From assembly GCA_035967665.1 (NCBI GenBank), contig JAYWLB010000086.1, positions 15,797 through 79,796 of the forward strand: a DNA stretch of 64,000 nucleotides. Reading direction: 5' to 3'. Position 1 is the first letter of the stretch, and each line of letters begins with the position of its first letter. Below are positions 8,441 to 17,100 of the stretch, piece after piece. The notes under the pieces are model-generated. The model was not told where the DNA came from. It worked only from the letters and a program-made list of their open reading frames with translations, and did no database searches. Origin of the DNA: Arctic95D-9 sp035967665. GTDB taxonomy: Bacteria > Verrucomicrobiota > Verrucomicrobiia > Verrucomicrobiales > DEV007. Position numbers and translations under genes: made by a program.

Positions 8441-10372
8441 ATGAATAAAAATAAATATAAAACATCCGGGTTTCTGTTTTTCCTGATTCTCGCGTTTGCC
8501 ATTTCCCCGTTCTGCCGGGCTGATGATCAGCCCCGAATGGTATCATTTGTAGCTGCCGTCTCAGACTATCAGGGGAACGCTGCGATGTTTGAATCGATCG
8601 AGAATGCCGAAAAACTCGCAAGCGAACTCGAGAAGTTCGGCTTTCAGGTCACTTCTCTTTTCGATTTCACAAAACAGGAGTTTAACGAATCATTTTCAAA
8701 ATGGTGTGAAGACACCTCCGAAGCAGAATTGGCCGTGGTCTATTTTTGCGGCCACGGAGGAAACTATGAACAGGAAAGTTATCTCATTCCCCTGGGTGTG
8801 GATATCGAATCCGGCGCCGATTTGCAGACACAGGCGATCGGATTTCAATTCGACGTCCTGAGCTCAATCGTGAAAAACAGAAAGAACCCGCAGCAACTGA
8901 GCCTGTTTCTCATTGACGGTTTTCCAAAGTTTCCATTCGGATTCAATACCCTAACCTCGGAAGGCGACACCTATGACCCGAGCGGCTTCAAAGCCCCGAC
9001 TTATCCTGCGGACGGCACCGTGTTAATCATACCGACCCGGTTTCCCGGAGAAGTTGTTTCAAAGGAGGACAGCGGCCGGCTCGTCAATGCTTTCGCCACC
9101 ACGATTCTTAAAAACGGTACCAAGCTCAATGAAGGCATCGCAGCCCTCAATCAGCAATTCAAAACAGAAACAGGCGAGCGCCGCCAGGGAATCTGGTGGG
9201 GAAAGAACTACGACGCGGAGTATGTTTTTACAGACAACAAGGTTTATAAACCGGCCCCGGAACCGATCCCGGCACCTCCCATTCCCGCAGATGTCCCCAC
9301 GGGTTATGAAGCCCTCAAGGAAAATGCTCACACGGCGTGGCGGGAAAACAAACTCGAACTGGCGATCTCACTTTTTCTCAAGATTTTCGATGAACACAAG
9401 GAACACAAATACTACGCCGAAGATCAGCTGAAAACGCTGCTCGCTTCAGGTGGCATTCTAAACAACGTCTTCATCGGCAAAAAACTCGTGGAATCGGAGG
9501 AGTTTGATTTTAAACGCCTCTACGGTCCCAAGCCGAACGGTCTTGAACTTGAAGAGGCCCGGAAAATTGTCTGGGAAACCGGGAAAGTGTTCAACCCGGT
9601 CGAAGCGGCTGACCAGGCTCAAATCGCAGCTGAAGCCGGAGACGCGAGGGCGATGCATGTGCTGGGCCTGCTCTATCTCAAATTCAATGTAGATGAGAAA
9701 GCGATCCACTGGTTTACGAAGGCCTCCGAGACTGCTGCGGATCCGTCAGAAAGCCTCTTATACCTCGGCCAGATGCACCTCATTGGAAGAGGCTGTAAAA
9801 AGTCCTTCGAGAAGGCGGAGGAATATTTAATGAAGGCCATCAAAATGGAGGACGGTCAAATGAGAGGAAACGCTGAAGCCGCTGTTTTTCTCGGGCATCT
9901 CGAAGTGGAAAAACAGTATGAGAAAGATCCCGAAGACCGCAGCTTTGCGAAAGCCGTTGAATGGTATGAGCTCGCGCGAAACCACCGTAAGGAGCGCGCC
10001 AACGCCAATCTCGGTCAGCTCTACGCAAGCGGCTTCGATGATGTTGCCCCTGATCTCGTCAAAGGAATCGAAACGATTATGGACGGAGCTGACACAGGTC
10101 ACGACAGTCGCTGCATGTGGATTCTCGCGGACTGGTTCAATCGGGGCGTCTTCAGAAATGCAGAAATAGCCAACTACCTCGACAGCACCGCAGCGAAACG
10201 CTACGCCCTCATGGCCGCCGACTTCGGCTACCCTGATGCCATTGAATACTGCAACGCGAACGAGTTGAAATTTGAAAATGCAGGTAAGCCCCTTTTCAAG
10301 ACCAATGAAGCTTATCTCAATTGGAAATATCTGGAAAAGCAGGCAGCTTCTGCAGAGAAGATCAACCATTAG
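8441..10372 (+). CDS. Exported pseudo-caspase with Sel1-like repeats
   Basis: 643 residues. A signal peptide (residues 1-27, ending FCRADD) precedes a caspase-like (peptidase C14) fold at about residues 31-245: FVAAVSDYQGNAAMFESIENAEKLA, then the His motif VYFCGHGG (His105). In active bacterial members the Cys strand reads like D-A-C-R-x-N-P-F. Here it is LFLIDGFPKFPF, with Phe at the Cys position (about residue 161), so proteolytic activity is probably lost. After a Pro-rich linker (residues 265-280), Sel1/TPR-like repeats run from about 400 to 620 (MHVLGLLYLKF, YLGQMHLIGRG). A homologous gene follows 33 bp downstream. Likely a secreted or periplasmic scaffold; partners unknown. Confidence 0.75.
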   Translation: MNKNKYKTSGFLFFLILAFAISPFCRADDQPRMVSFVAAVSDYQGNAAMFESIENAEKLASELEKFGFQVTSLFDFTKQEFNESFSKWCEDTSEAELAVVYFCGHGGNYEQESYLIPLGVDIESGADLQTQAIGFQFDVLSSIVKNRKNPQQLSLFLIDGFPKFPFGFNTLTSEGDTYDPSGFKAPTYPADGTVLIIPTRFPGEVVSKEDSGRLVNAFATTILKNGTKLNEGIAALNQQFKTETGERRQGIWWGKNYDAEYVFTDNKVYKPAPEPIPAPPIPADVPTGYEALKENAHTAWRENKLELAISLFLKIFDEHKEHKYYAEDQLKTLLASGGILNNVFIGKKLVESEEFDFKRLYGPKPNGLELEEARKIVWETGKVFNPVEAADQAQIAAEAGDARAMHVLGLLYLKFNVDEKAIHWFTKASETAADPSESLLYLGQMHLIGRGCKKSFEKAEEYLMKAIKMEDGQMRGNAEAAVFLGHLEVEKQYEKDPEDRSFAKAVEWYELARNHRKERANANLGQLYASGFDDVAPDLVKGIETIMDGADTGHDSRCMWILADWFNRGVFRNAEIANYLDSTAAKRYALMAADFGYPDAIEYCNANELKFENAGKPLFKTNEAYLNWKYLEKQAASAEKINH

Positions 10373-10405
10373 GCAGCCCCGAAACTCGGCACCTTTCCCA
10401 TTTCC

Positions 10406-12307
10406 ATGAGACTTATAGCACTATTCGTTGTCGTATTTGCTCACGCTACCTGGCAGGCGCCCCCCTGCTCCGCCGATGACCGCTGCGTTGCTTTTATCGC
10501 AGCCGTTTCCGAATACCCCGGAAATGCTGCTCTCTACGAATCGATGGACAATGCCGACAAGCTCGCCATTTCCCTGAACCAATTCGGATTCGAAGTCACA
10601 ACCTGCCTTGATTTCACGAGGAGCGAATTCGAAAGCGCTTTCGAGAACTTTTGTGCCGACGCCGAGGACGCAGCCGTAGCACTTGTATACATCAACGGTC
10701 ACGGAGGGAGCATTCAACGGGAGAACTACCTTTTCCCTCTCGGCGCGGACGTATCCCGCGTCAGTGAAATGCCGTCCCGCTGTATCGGCCTGCGCGCCAC
10801 ACTTGCCGAGCTCGCAGACAACCGCGGCCAACAGCAACGCCTAAACGTTCTCATCGTCGACGGATCGAGGAACAATCCGTTCATGAGTCGGGCCCGGGAA
10901 TTTGAAGAGGGAAGCGCAGACCAGTCAGCCTTCTATTCTCTGCCCTACCTGCCGCGAAACACCATTGTTATCCAACCGACAGGGTCCGGAGAACTGCTCG
11001 AAGCGGATCAGGGAACCCTCCTCGTGGATGCGCTCTGCTCGGAGCTCTTTGTGGAAAACTTAAGTTTGAGGAAAGGCCTCAAGTCGGTCGAAAAAGTCAT
11101 CAAAGAGAAATCCAACGGCAAGCTCGATCCCTCGATCAATATAGAATTCGGCGGAGACCTGACTTTTGCAAAGAAGAAGACCTCCGTGAGTTTTCCTGAC
11201 ACTGAGCAAAGCGAACCCGACGGGTTAGTGAAACTTCGAAACGAAGCAAAGCAATTAGCTGACAAAGGTGAATTCGACTCCGCTGTTGCAGCACTTCTCG
11301 AAGTCTACGACCAGAGCCCTGATGATGCCGAAAAGGTAAAAAGTGACATCCGGTCGATTCTTTCATCTTCCAGCATCGAGAACCCGTTCGTCGGCAAATC
11401 ACTAATTGAAAGTGAGAAGTTCAAGCTGGAGCGACTTGCGTCCGACAGCCCTGTTGACGGCAATGAGGGCCTGGACCTCAAGGAAGCACGGAGAATATAC
11501 TGGTTTTCAGGGCAGTGGTTCGTTCAGCACCGGGAGCAGGGCAAACGTTGGGCGACTCTGGACGCAGAAAGCGGGGATCCCGAGGCTATGGTCGTTCTCG
11601 CAAGGATTTATCTGAAGAGCAATTCCCCTGAAGACGACAAAACCGCCGCCGACTGGATTGAGAAAGCATCGGAGAAAGAGTATCAAAATGGGATCATCTG
11701 GATGGGCACCCTTCACTTTCTCGGAAGAGGGTTGGAGAAGTCCCTCGACGAGGCAGCGAAGCATTACCAGAAGGCCTGGGACCTCGGCGACCCACGCGGC
11801 GTTGAAGGTCTCGGACACGTCGAACTCAGAAAACAACTCGCTCTCCCTGAAAACGAACGAAATTTCTCGAAGGTCCTCAATTACTACACCGAGGCGATCA
11901 ATAACGGAACCTATGCTCCGGCGGCGAACCTCGCGCAACTGCACCTCTCCGGCCTGCCCGGCACCGAAATCAATCCGCTCGAGTGTTTTCAGATTTTGAT
12001 GCAAGGTGCCGAAGAAGGCGCCGACAGCCGGAGTATGTGGGTGCTTTTCGACCAGCTCGACCGGGGCAGGGATACCACCTTTGTCGAAGAGAAAGAGGCC
12101 CTCGCACTCGTGAGCGAGGAGAAGCAGTACGAGCTGCTGAAGATTTCCGCTGATCTCGGCTTTCCAGCTGCAGTCAGTTACGCGCAGGCGAATGGCATCG
12201 ACTTTCTCAGCGCGGCGAAGCCGCTTTGCGAAGAATGGGGAGTGTCCTACGAATTCTGGAAATTTCGGCAGCGGGAAAAATACGCCAGTTTGAGAGAACA
12301 GAATTAA
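10406..12307 (+). CDS. Second exported pseudo-caspase with Sel1-like repeats
   Basis: 633 residues, paralogue of the preceding protein along its whole length (compare ESIENAEKLASEL with ESMDNADKLAISL, and YLGQMHLIGRG with WMGTLHFLGRG). A signal peptide ends near ADD (residue 25). The caspase-like domain keeps His99 in VYINGHGG, but the Cys strand reads LIVDGSRNNPF, so Ser154 stands where D-A-C-R-N-N-P-F proteins have Cys. The RNNPF remainder is intact, which makes the alignment convincing and the Cys-to-Ser change specific. Sel1-like repeats follow in the C-terminal half. Probably cotranscribed with its paralogue (33-bp gap). Convergent with a third caspase-like gene 30 bp away. Confidence 0.75.
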   Translation: MRLIALFVVVFAHATWQAPPCSADDRCVAFIAAVSEYPGNAALYESMDNADKLAISLNQFGFEVTTCLDFTRSEFESAFENFCADAEDAAVALVYINGHGGSIQRENYLFPLGADVSRVSEMPSRCIGLRATLAELADNRGQQQRLNVLIVDGSRNNPFMSRAREFEEGSADQSAFYSLPYLPRNTIVIQPTGSGELLEADQGTLLVDALCSELFVENLSLRKGLKSVEKVIKEKSNGKLDPSINIEFGGDLTFAKKKTSVSFPDTEQSEPDGLVKLRNEAKQLADKGEFDSAVAALLEVYDQSPDDAEKVKSDIRSILSSSSIENPFVGKSLIESEKFKLERLASDSPVDGNEGLDLKEARRIYWFSGQWFVQHREQGKRWATLDAESGDPEAMVVLARIYLKSNSPEDDKTAADWIEKASEKEYQNGIIWMGTLHFLGRGLEKSLDEAAKHYQKAWDLGDPRGVEGLGHVELRKQLALPENERNFSKVLNYYTEAINNGTYAPAANLAQLHLSGLPGTEINPLECFQILMQGAEEGADSRSMWVLFDQLDRGRDTTFVEEKEALALVSEEKQYELLKISADLGFPAAVSYAQANGIDFLSAAKPLCEEWGVSYEFWKFRQREKYASLREQN

Positions 12308-12337
12308 GAACCCGGCTTCCCGTTTCAGCGACAACGG

Positions 12338-13108
12338 CTACGGCCTCCAGATCAGCTCAGAAGTCCGACCTGACTTTAAAATCCGGTCATCATCCACTTC
12401 AAACTGCGTAATCGCCCGGAAAAAAGGCAATGGGTTTCCCTCAACCCGGCTCTGACCATCACGATTCAATTGCATGAGAAGCCTGAACCCGAAGTAACTG
12501 ACCTTCCCGTTCCACGATGCCCCCATGAGGGTTTGTCCAAGCGAGTGCACATCAGGTAAATACTTTTTCACCCAGAGAGGGCGCTTCGTATTCATTTCGA
12601 TCTGCCAGGTTACCTCCTCACTCGAGCAAGTGTATAGATGAGGGCATTTGAAAAGCTGATTCCAGAGTGGCTGTCGTCCAAAACGCTCCCCGAAACAACA
12701 GTCAATGATCACCAAATCAGGAGAGACTACCCCGGCGTCATCACCGAGCGCACGTTGCAGCAACTGATCCGCCTGCATCTCCTCACCGTTCGTAAAAAAG
12801 AGACGCCCATCCGAATGCATGTGGGTTGCCAGGTAGAAAACCCGAATCTCCCCTGCTCCTTTAGGGGCCTTTAACAAGGTTCCAAGTGACTCGGGAGACT
12901 CGTTAATTAAAACACGGCTCTGCGAAGGACTGATCGCCCTTTCGATCAGCCGGGCACTCCCCTCCCAACCATCGAGGTCGGACTTCCATTTATGCTTTTC
13001 CTGCACAAAGGCATGAAAAACCACCTCGGCACGGAGAGAGACCGGGGTTGCGAAAGCGAAAACGCCTGAAAGAGCAAAAATGAAGGTGCGGGGAATTCTT
13101 TGTGACAT
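12338..13108 (-). CDS. Small exported caspase-like protein with His and Cys retained
   Basis: 256 residues. A signal peptide (residues 1-27, LSGVFAFATPVSLRAE) precedes a compact caspase-like domain. His strand: VFYLATHMHSDGRLFF (His96 or His98). Cys strand: LVIIDCCFGERFG (Cys137/Cys138), resembling the D-C-C motif of metacaspases. Unlike its two neighbours it therefore keeps both potential catalytic residues, and it lacks Sel1 repeats. It is convergent with the second pseudo-caspase gene. Whether it is an active peptidase, and whether the two pseudo-caspases bind or regulate it, is inference from context. Family placement rests on these two strands; the overall similarity is weak. Confidence 0.6.
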   Translation of the reverse strand: MSQRIPRTFIFALSGVFAFATPVSLRAEVVFHAFVQEKHKWKSDLDGWEGSARLIERAISPSQSRVLINESPESLGTLLKAPKGAGEIRVFYLATHMHSDGRLFFTNGEEMQADQLLQRALGDDAGVVSPDLVIIDCCFGERFGRQPLWNQLFKCPHLYTCSSEEVTWQIEMNTKRPLWVKKYLPDVHSLGQTLMGASWNGKVSYFGFRLLMQLNRDGQSRVEGNPLPFFRAITQFEVDDDRILKSGRTSELIWRP

Positions 13109-13174
13109 GCGGCGACTGACTACTCACTTAATTCAACCTGAAGCGTTTTTCAATTCTCAAACTGAGAACGAAAA

Positions 13175-13202
13175 AGAGCACAACCCTCGCGGGTTGTGCT
13201 CT
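13175..13202 (-). terminator. Rho-independent terminator
   Basis: A perfect 12-bp stem (13175-13186 with 13191-13202, arms AGAGCACAACCC and GGGTTGTGCTCT) closes a 4-nt loop. On the minus strand it is followed by TTTTTCG. It lies 54 bp beyond the stop of the Tat-signal protein gene, which it should terminate. Confidence 0.88.
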
Positions 13203-13256
13203 CGAAATCCCTGAAGTCACTCATTCTGAGAACTTCAGAAAAAGCATCATGAACAG

Positions 13257-13916
13257 CTAGAGACTTGCGACGACAACATCGGTGCGAAGCCACTCGTTGG
13301 GGTTCCCCTGAATCGTTCCGTCTTCAACTGCCGCTTTAACCTGATTGGAAACGTTGGACCCGGCCCGCGGGGCTCTCGCCATCTCGACCACATTGCTGCT
13401 GACCAAACCGCCGGTTCTCAAATCGACAGGGATAACCGCTGCTCTCGCACCTGAACCCGGCGATGCGGGAACCGGAACGGCCTGGACCGGCGGAGCCTTC
13501 AAATCTTTAACCACAGTGGCCATGGATGGGGCTGCCTTTGCCGGAGACGCATTCGTAATCGAACGTGGCTCTGCTTTCTTTTTGAAAAGGCCACCTGAAC
13601 TACTCCCCCCACTCGATCCACCGGAAGCCTTTGCATACGACCTGCCCGCGGGCGAGGAAGCCCACTTCTTTTTCAACTTCTCCTGAGCCTTGCGGGCATT
13701 CGCCAGAGCCACCGCCCGCTGAGTGGCATTGGCCCGTTTGTAAGCGACAACGGAATGCCGCTTCGCAATTCTCCGGCGCCCCCGGTCGGCTACCCGGCTT
13801 CCGGGACCAAGTGCACTTGCAACACCGGGAACGGTGCCGACAGCTAACAGCATAAAGCCGTTCTTAACAATATTCCGTCTCGTTGAGATCGTTTGCAGTC
13901 TGTTGTTATCTTTCAT
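13257..13916 (-). CDS. Tat-signal exported basic protein, unknown function
   Basis: 219 residues. The N-terminus has a twin-arginine export motif, STRRNIVKNG, followed by a moderately hydrophobic stretch (FMLLAVGTVPGVASALG), so export folded through the Tat pathway is likely. The mature part is basic and of low complexity: an Arg/Lys/Ala-rich helix (ANATQRAVALANARKAQEKL), a Gly/Ser tract (SGGSSGGSSSGG), an Ala/Pro-rich linker, and a short C-terminal segment ending NEWLRTDVVVASL. No enzyme or cofactor motif is visible, which is unusual for a Tat substrate. The gene is monocistronic, with its own candidate promoter and a strong terminator. Confidence 0.65.
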   Translation of the reverse strand: MKDNNRLQTISTRRNIVKNGFMLLAVGTVPGVASALGPGSRVADRGRRRIAKRHSVVAYKRANATQRAVALANARKAQEKLKKKWASSPAGRSYAKASGGSSGGSSSGGLFKKKAEPRSITNASPAKAAPSMATVVKDLKAPPVQAVPVPASPGSGARAAVIPVDLRTGGLVSSNVVEMARAPRAGSNVSNQVKAAVEDGTIQGNPNEWLRTDVVVASL

Positions 13917-13935
13917 CTTTTCTCAGGTTCCTCAA

Positions 13936-13965
13936 ATAATAGCAGGATTTTTTCGACTCAGTCGA
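13936..13965 (-). promoter_or_regulatory. Candidate promoter with overlapping palindrome
   Basis: On the minus strand TCGACT (13960-13965) and TATTAT (13936-13941) are 18 bp apart, about 20 bp upstream of the Tat-signal gene. A 13-bp inverted repeat, TCGACTCAGTCGA (13953-13965), covers the -35 box and could be an operator. Nothing else was recognised between here and the kinase stop at 14137. Confidence 0.4.
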
Positions 13966-14136
13966 GTTAGAAATTTCGTATCTCTACCTACAAACACTGA
14001 CTCTGAATTTCACCTGATACTGAATGCTCCCGTCATTACCTGTCCGGTCGATCCAATAATGTTATAGACGGATTGATCACAAAATGATTCACCCCGTTGC
14101 CGAAACATCTCAGCATCCACTGTAAATGCTGCGGGC

Positions 14137-17100
14137 TCACCGGCGCTGTGGAACCAACGCAACGCGAAACCCGATAAAGTGGCTTCCGACAATAGCCCGT
14201 TCACCTCTCCTTACAGCGACCCGGCAGCGAAACGGCTGATCAAAATAGTTACCTCCTCTTACCACTCTGCGAACATCCGCAGAAGTAGAGGAAGGCCCTA
14301 CAGGATCGGTAACATCGCCTTCTTTGTAGGTATCCCGCGAATAGACATCAAAACACCACTCCGAGACATTCCCTATCACGTCATAGAGCCCCCAATCGTT
14401 GGCTTTCTTTCCACCCACTTCCTGCGAGCCGGAAAAGTCGAATGTGATTTCTTTCTCAGCCCAGTCGGTGGCGATGACCGCAGTCTGAAATGCTTTCTGA
14501 CTGTTTCCTGCATACCAGGCCTGCTTGCTGACTTCATCTGAGTGATTGTATCCTTTAAAGCTGATAAAATCGCCGGGCAAAGGCGTGGCACTGCCGGCCC
14601 GGGCAGCCCGTTCCCATTGCGCCTCGGTGGGAAGAGAAAACTCGTAACCGTCCGGAATCTTCTCCCGATTCGATTCGGTGAGCCATTTTGAATACTGCAT
14701 CGCCCCCTCCCAGGTTACCTCTGTCATCGGCTGGTTGAGGCTCCCCCAGGTGGCATTCTCCTTTTCCTTCATGACCCATTTTCCGTTTCGCTGCTCAATC
14801 GGGCAGGTGACGGCGCCTTCATCAATCCAGTCCCCCTTTTCGATTCCAACTGAGTTCATGAAATCGAGAAAGTTTTCAATCGTTACCTCAGTTTCAGCCA
14901 CCCAATAGCCCTCCGACAAAGTAACCTGACGCAGTGCTTCATCTTTAGGAGCTCTCGGAGAGCTGACATTTGAGCTCACCGAAAGCTCGTTGTAAATCGC
15001 AGACAACTCATCCTGAGCAGTGCCCATTCCGAATGTTCCCGGTTTTATCCAGACCAGTTCAGGCAGTCCTTTCAACTTGAGATTAGCTGCGAGGGGAACG
15101 GTAGTATCCCCTTTCTCCTTCTCAGCCTTCTCCTCTTTGACCGGCGCAACCGGAGCATCAGGTCCCTTCGGCTTTTCAGAATCCGGCGTTGCAGCAACAC
15201 TGCCTTTTCCTTTTCCCTTGGAGGCCGAATCCGGGGACTCCATCACCTTAACCACCTTCTCGCCAATGAGACTGTCCTTCTGCCTACCCAATGCAGCGAT
15301 AGCGGAACCTGAGAGCGAAGGCAGCTTTGCTTTGGCCTCTTTCTCGATGCGTTTTACCTCTTCATCAACGGCCTCCACTGTAAACCCCTCTGCTGACGAT
15401 GACGAAATCTGAAGAAGCCGCTCACCTTCAGCCAGAGATTTCATCGCGGCATCAGCAAGAATCTTACTGTCGCCATACGTGAAGGTTCGGATCTGTTTCT
15501 CAAGTTTCCGCACTTCATCCGCGGGCATGCCAGTCAGATTGCGATCGATAAACTTATCGAAGTTATTGAAGGAGCTAACCGCGTATTTACTCAAGTCTTC
15601 ACGTTTCCCGGGAAACATTTCATGAGCCTTCGCGGCGAAGGCGAGCCGCTCTATTCCCGCGACATTCTCCGACTCGGCTTCCCATTTCGCCCACCTCGCG
15701 GCAGGGTCGGGCCTCAGGAAAACGATTGCGAGAACAACCAGGAGAACAGCGCCTCCGACACCCAGCTTCAGGAGCAGCGACTTTCTCGCTTTCTCTCCTG
15801 ACTCCCAGGCCTGCAGCACTTCATCCTGAGAGAAAGGCAATCCGTCTGGAAGCATCATCGTCCGCTGTGTCTTCGGACACTTCACCGAAGCCCCTTCGAC
15901 CCAGTCGCTAATCGATTGAATGCGAAATGGTTTAGTTGAAGCATAGGGACTTTTGACAAATCCGGGACGATCGGTATCCAGCACGGCACTGAGAAGCGGT
16001 AGCTTGTCAGGAAGTTTGAATTCATTTCCATCCCCGGATTGAACCGTCGATCCGGAGACCCACGATTTCCCTTCGACTTCGATCTCTTTTCCGGAGAAAG
16101 GGTCGACGATGATACCATGACTTGTCGGCAATGCCTTGCGCGCATCCACTGTCAACGTCCCTTCCGGAAGCGGCAAATTCCCCGGAAGGGAAAAGTGACC
16201 ACCGGTAGCAGAACAGGTCAACGATTCACCGGCCTTCCAAACCGCAGGTTTAATTGGTTTACTCCCGGCAAACGGTGGCGTCACCTCGACCTTGCTAAGA
16301 TCGAAATCAGTGGCTTCCGGAAGAGCGGGCAATGCCCCCGGAAGTTGGATTTTCCTCCCTTTCGGATCTTCGAGAATCTCCCGCGGTTTCCACTTATCCA
16401 GTGAAACCCTGAAGGACGATTCCGGATCATACGGACTGAAAACAAGGCCGGCAATCTTCTCATCCGGCATCGCCTCGGGCAGGGGTAAATCTCCGGGCAA
16501 CTTCAAAGGCCTTCCGGTTGCAGGACAGGATATGATCTTACCGGGCTCCCAGTCCCCGATCTCCACTTCATACTCCTTCTGCCCTTTTTCGTAGGGCGTC
16601 CTGATCTTCCGGCCGCCGGCAACAACCGCGACGAGAGGCGGAATATCCCGGGGAAGCTGAACCGTTACCCCGGGCTCTCCTTTCAGAACAACAATCGACC
16701 GGCGCTCCCAGAGCGTCCCCTCAATCGCAATGCTGGCGCCCGTTTCGGGGTGAAGTATCGCCCCCGGAGATTTCGGATCCAGTTTCGCTTCATCCGCCCA
16801 GACGGGAAATCCATCCGTCTTGGCGGGAAGCTTCATCAAAAGCCCCGAAGCCTCACATCGGATTTGCCTTTCCGCCCGCCAGTCAGCCACGGTAACTTTC
16901 TGCCGCCTGCCCGCCTCATACGGGCTTTCGATCATTCCCGTAACGAAAGCGTCTTCAACTTCCTCATCCTGAACGAGGATTCCGGTCCGGGGAACCGGGA
17001 ATTCAGATTCCGAAGGAGTTATAATCTCATGCCCGGTGAGAGGGCACTTCAAAGAATGATCAGGAAGCCAGTCCTCACCGTCTACCTGAAATTCCTCAGC

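Noticed and set aside
14010..14204. 64-codon minus-strand open frame overlapping the end of the kinase gene
   Set aside because: It is an out-of-frame shadow of the FGE-like C-terminus.
14137..14600. True formylglycine-generating enzyme
   Set aside because: The catalytic Cys pair is absent and no sulfatase gene is nearby.
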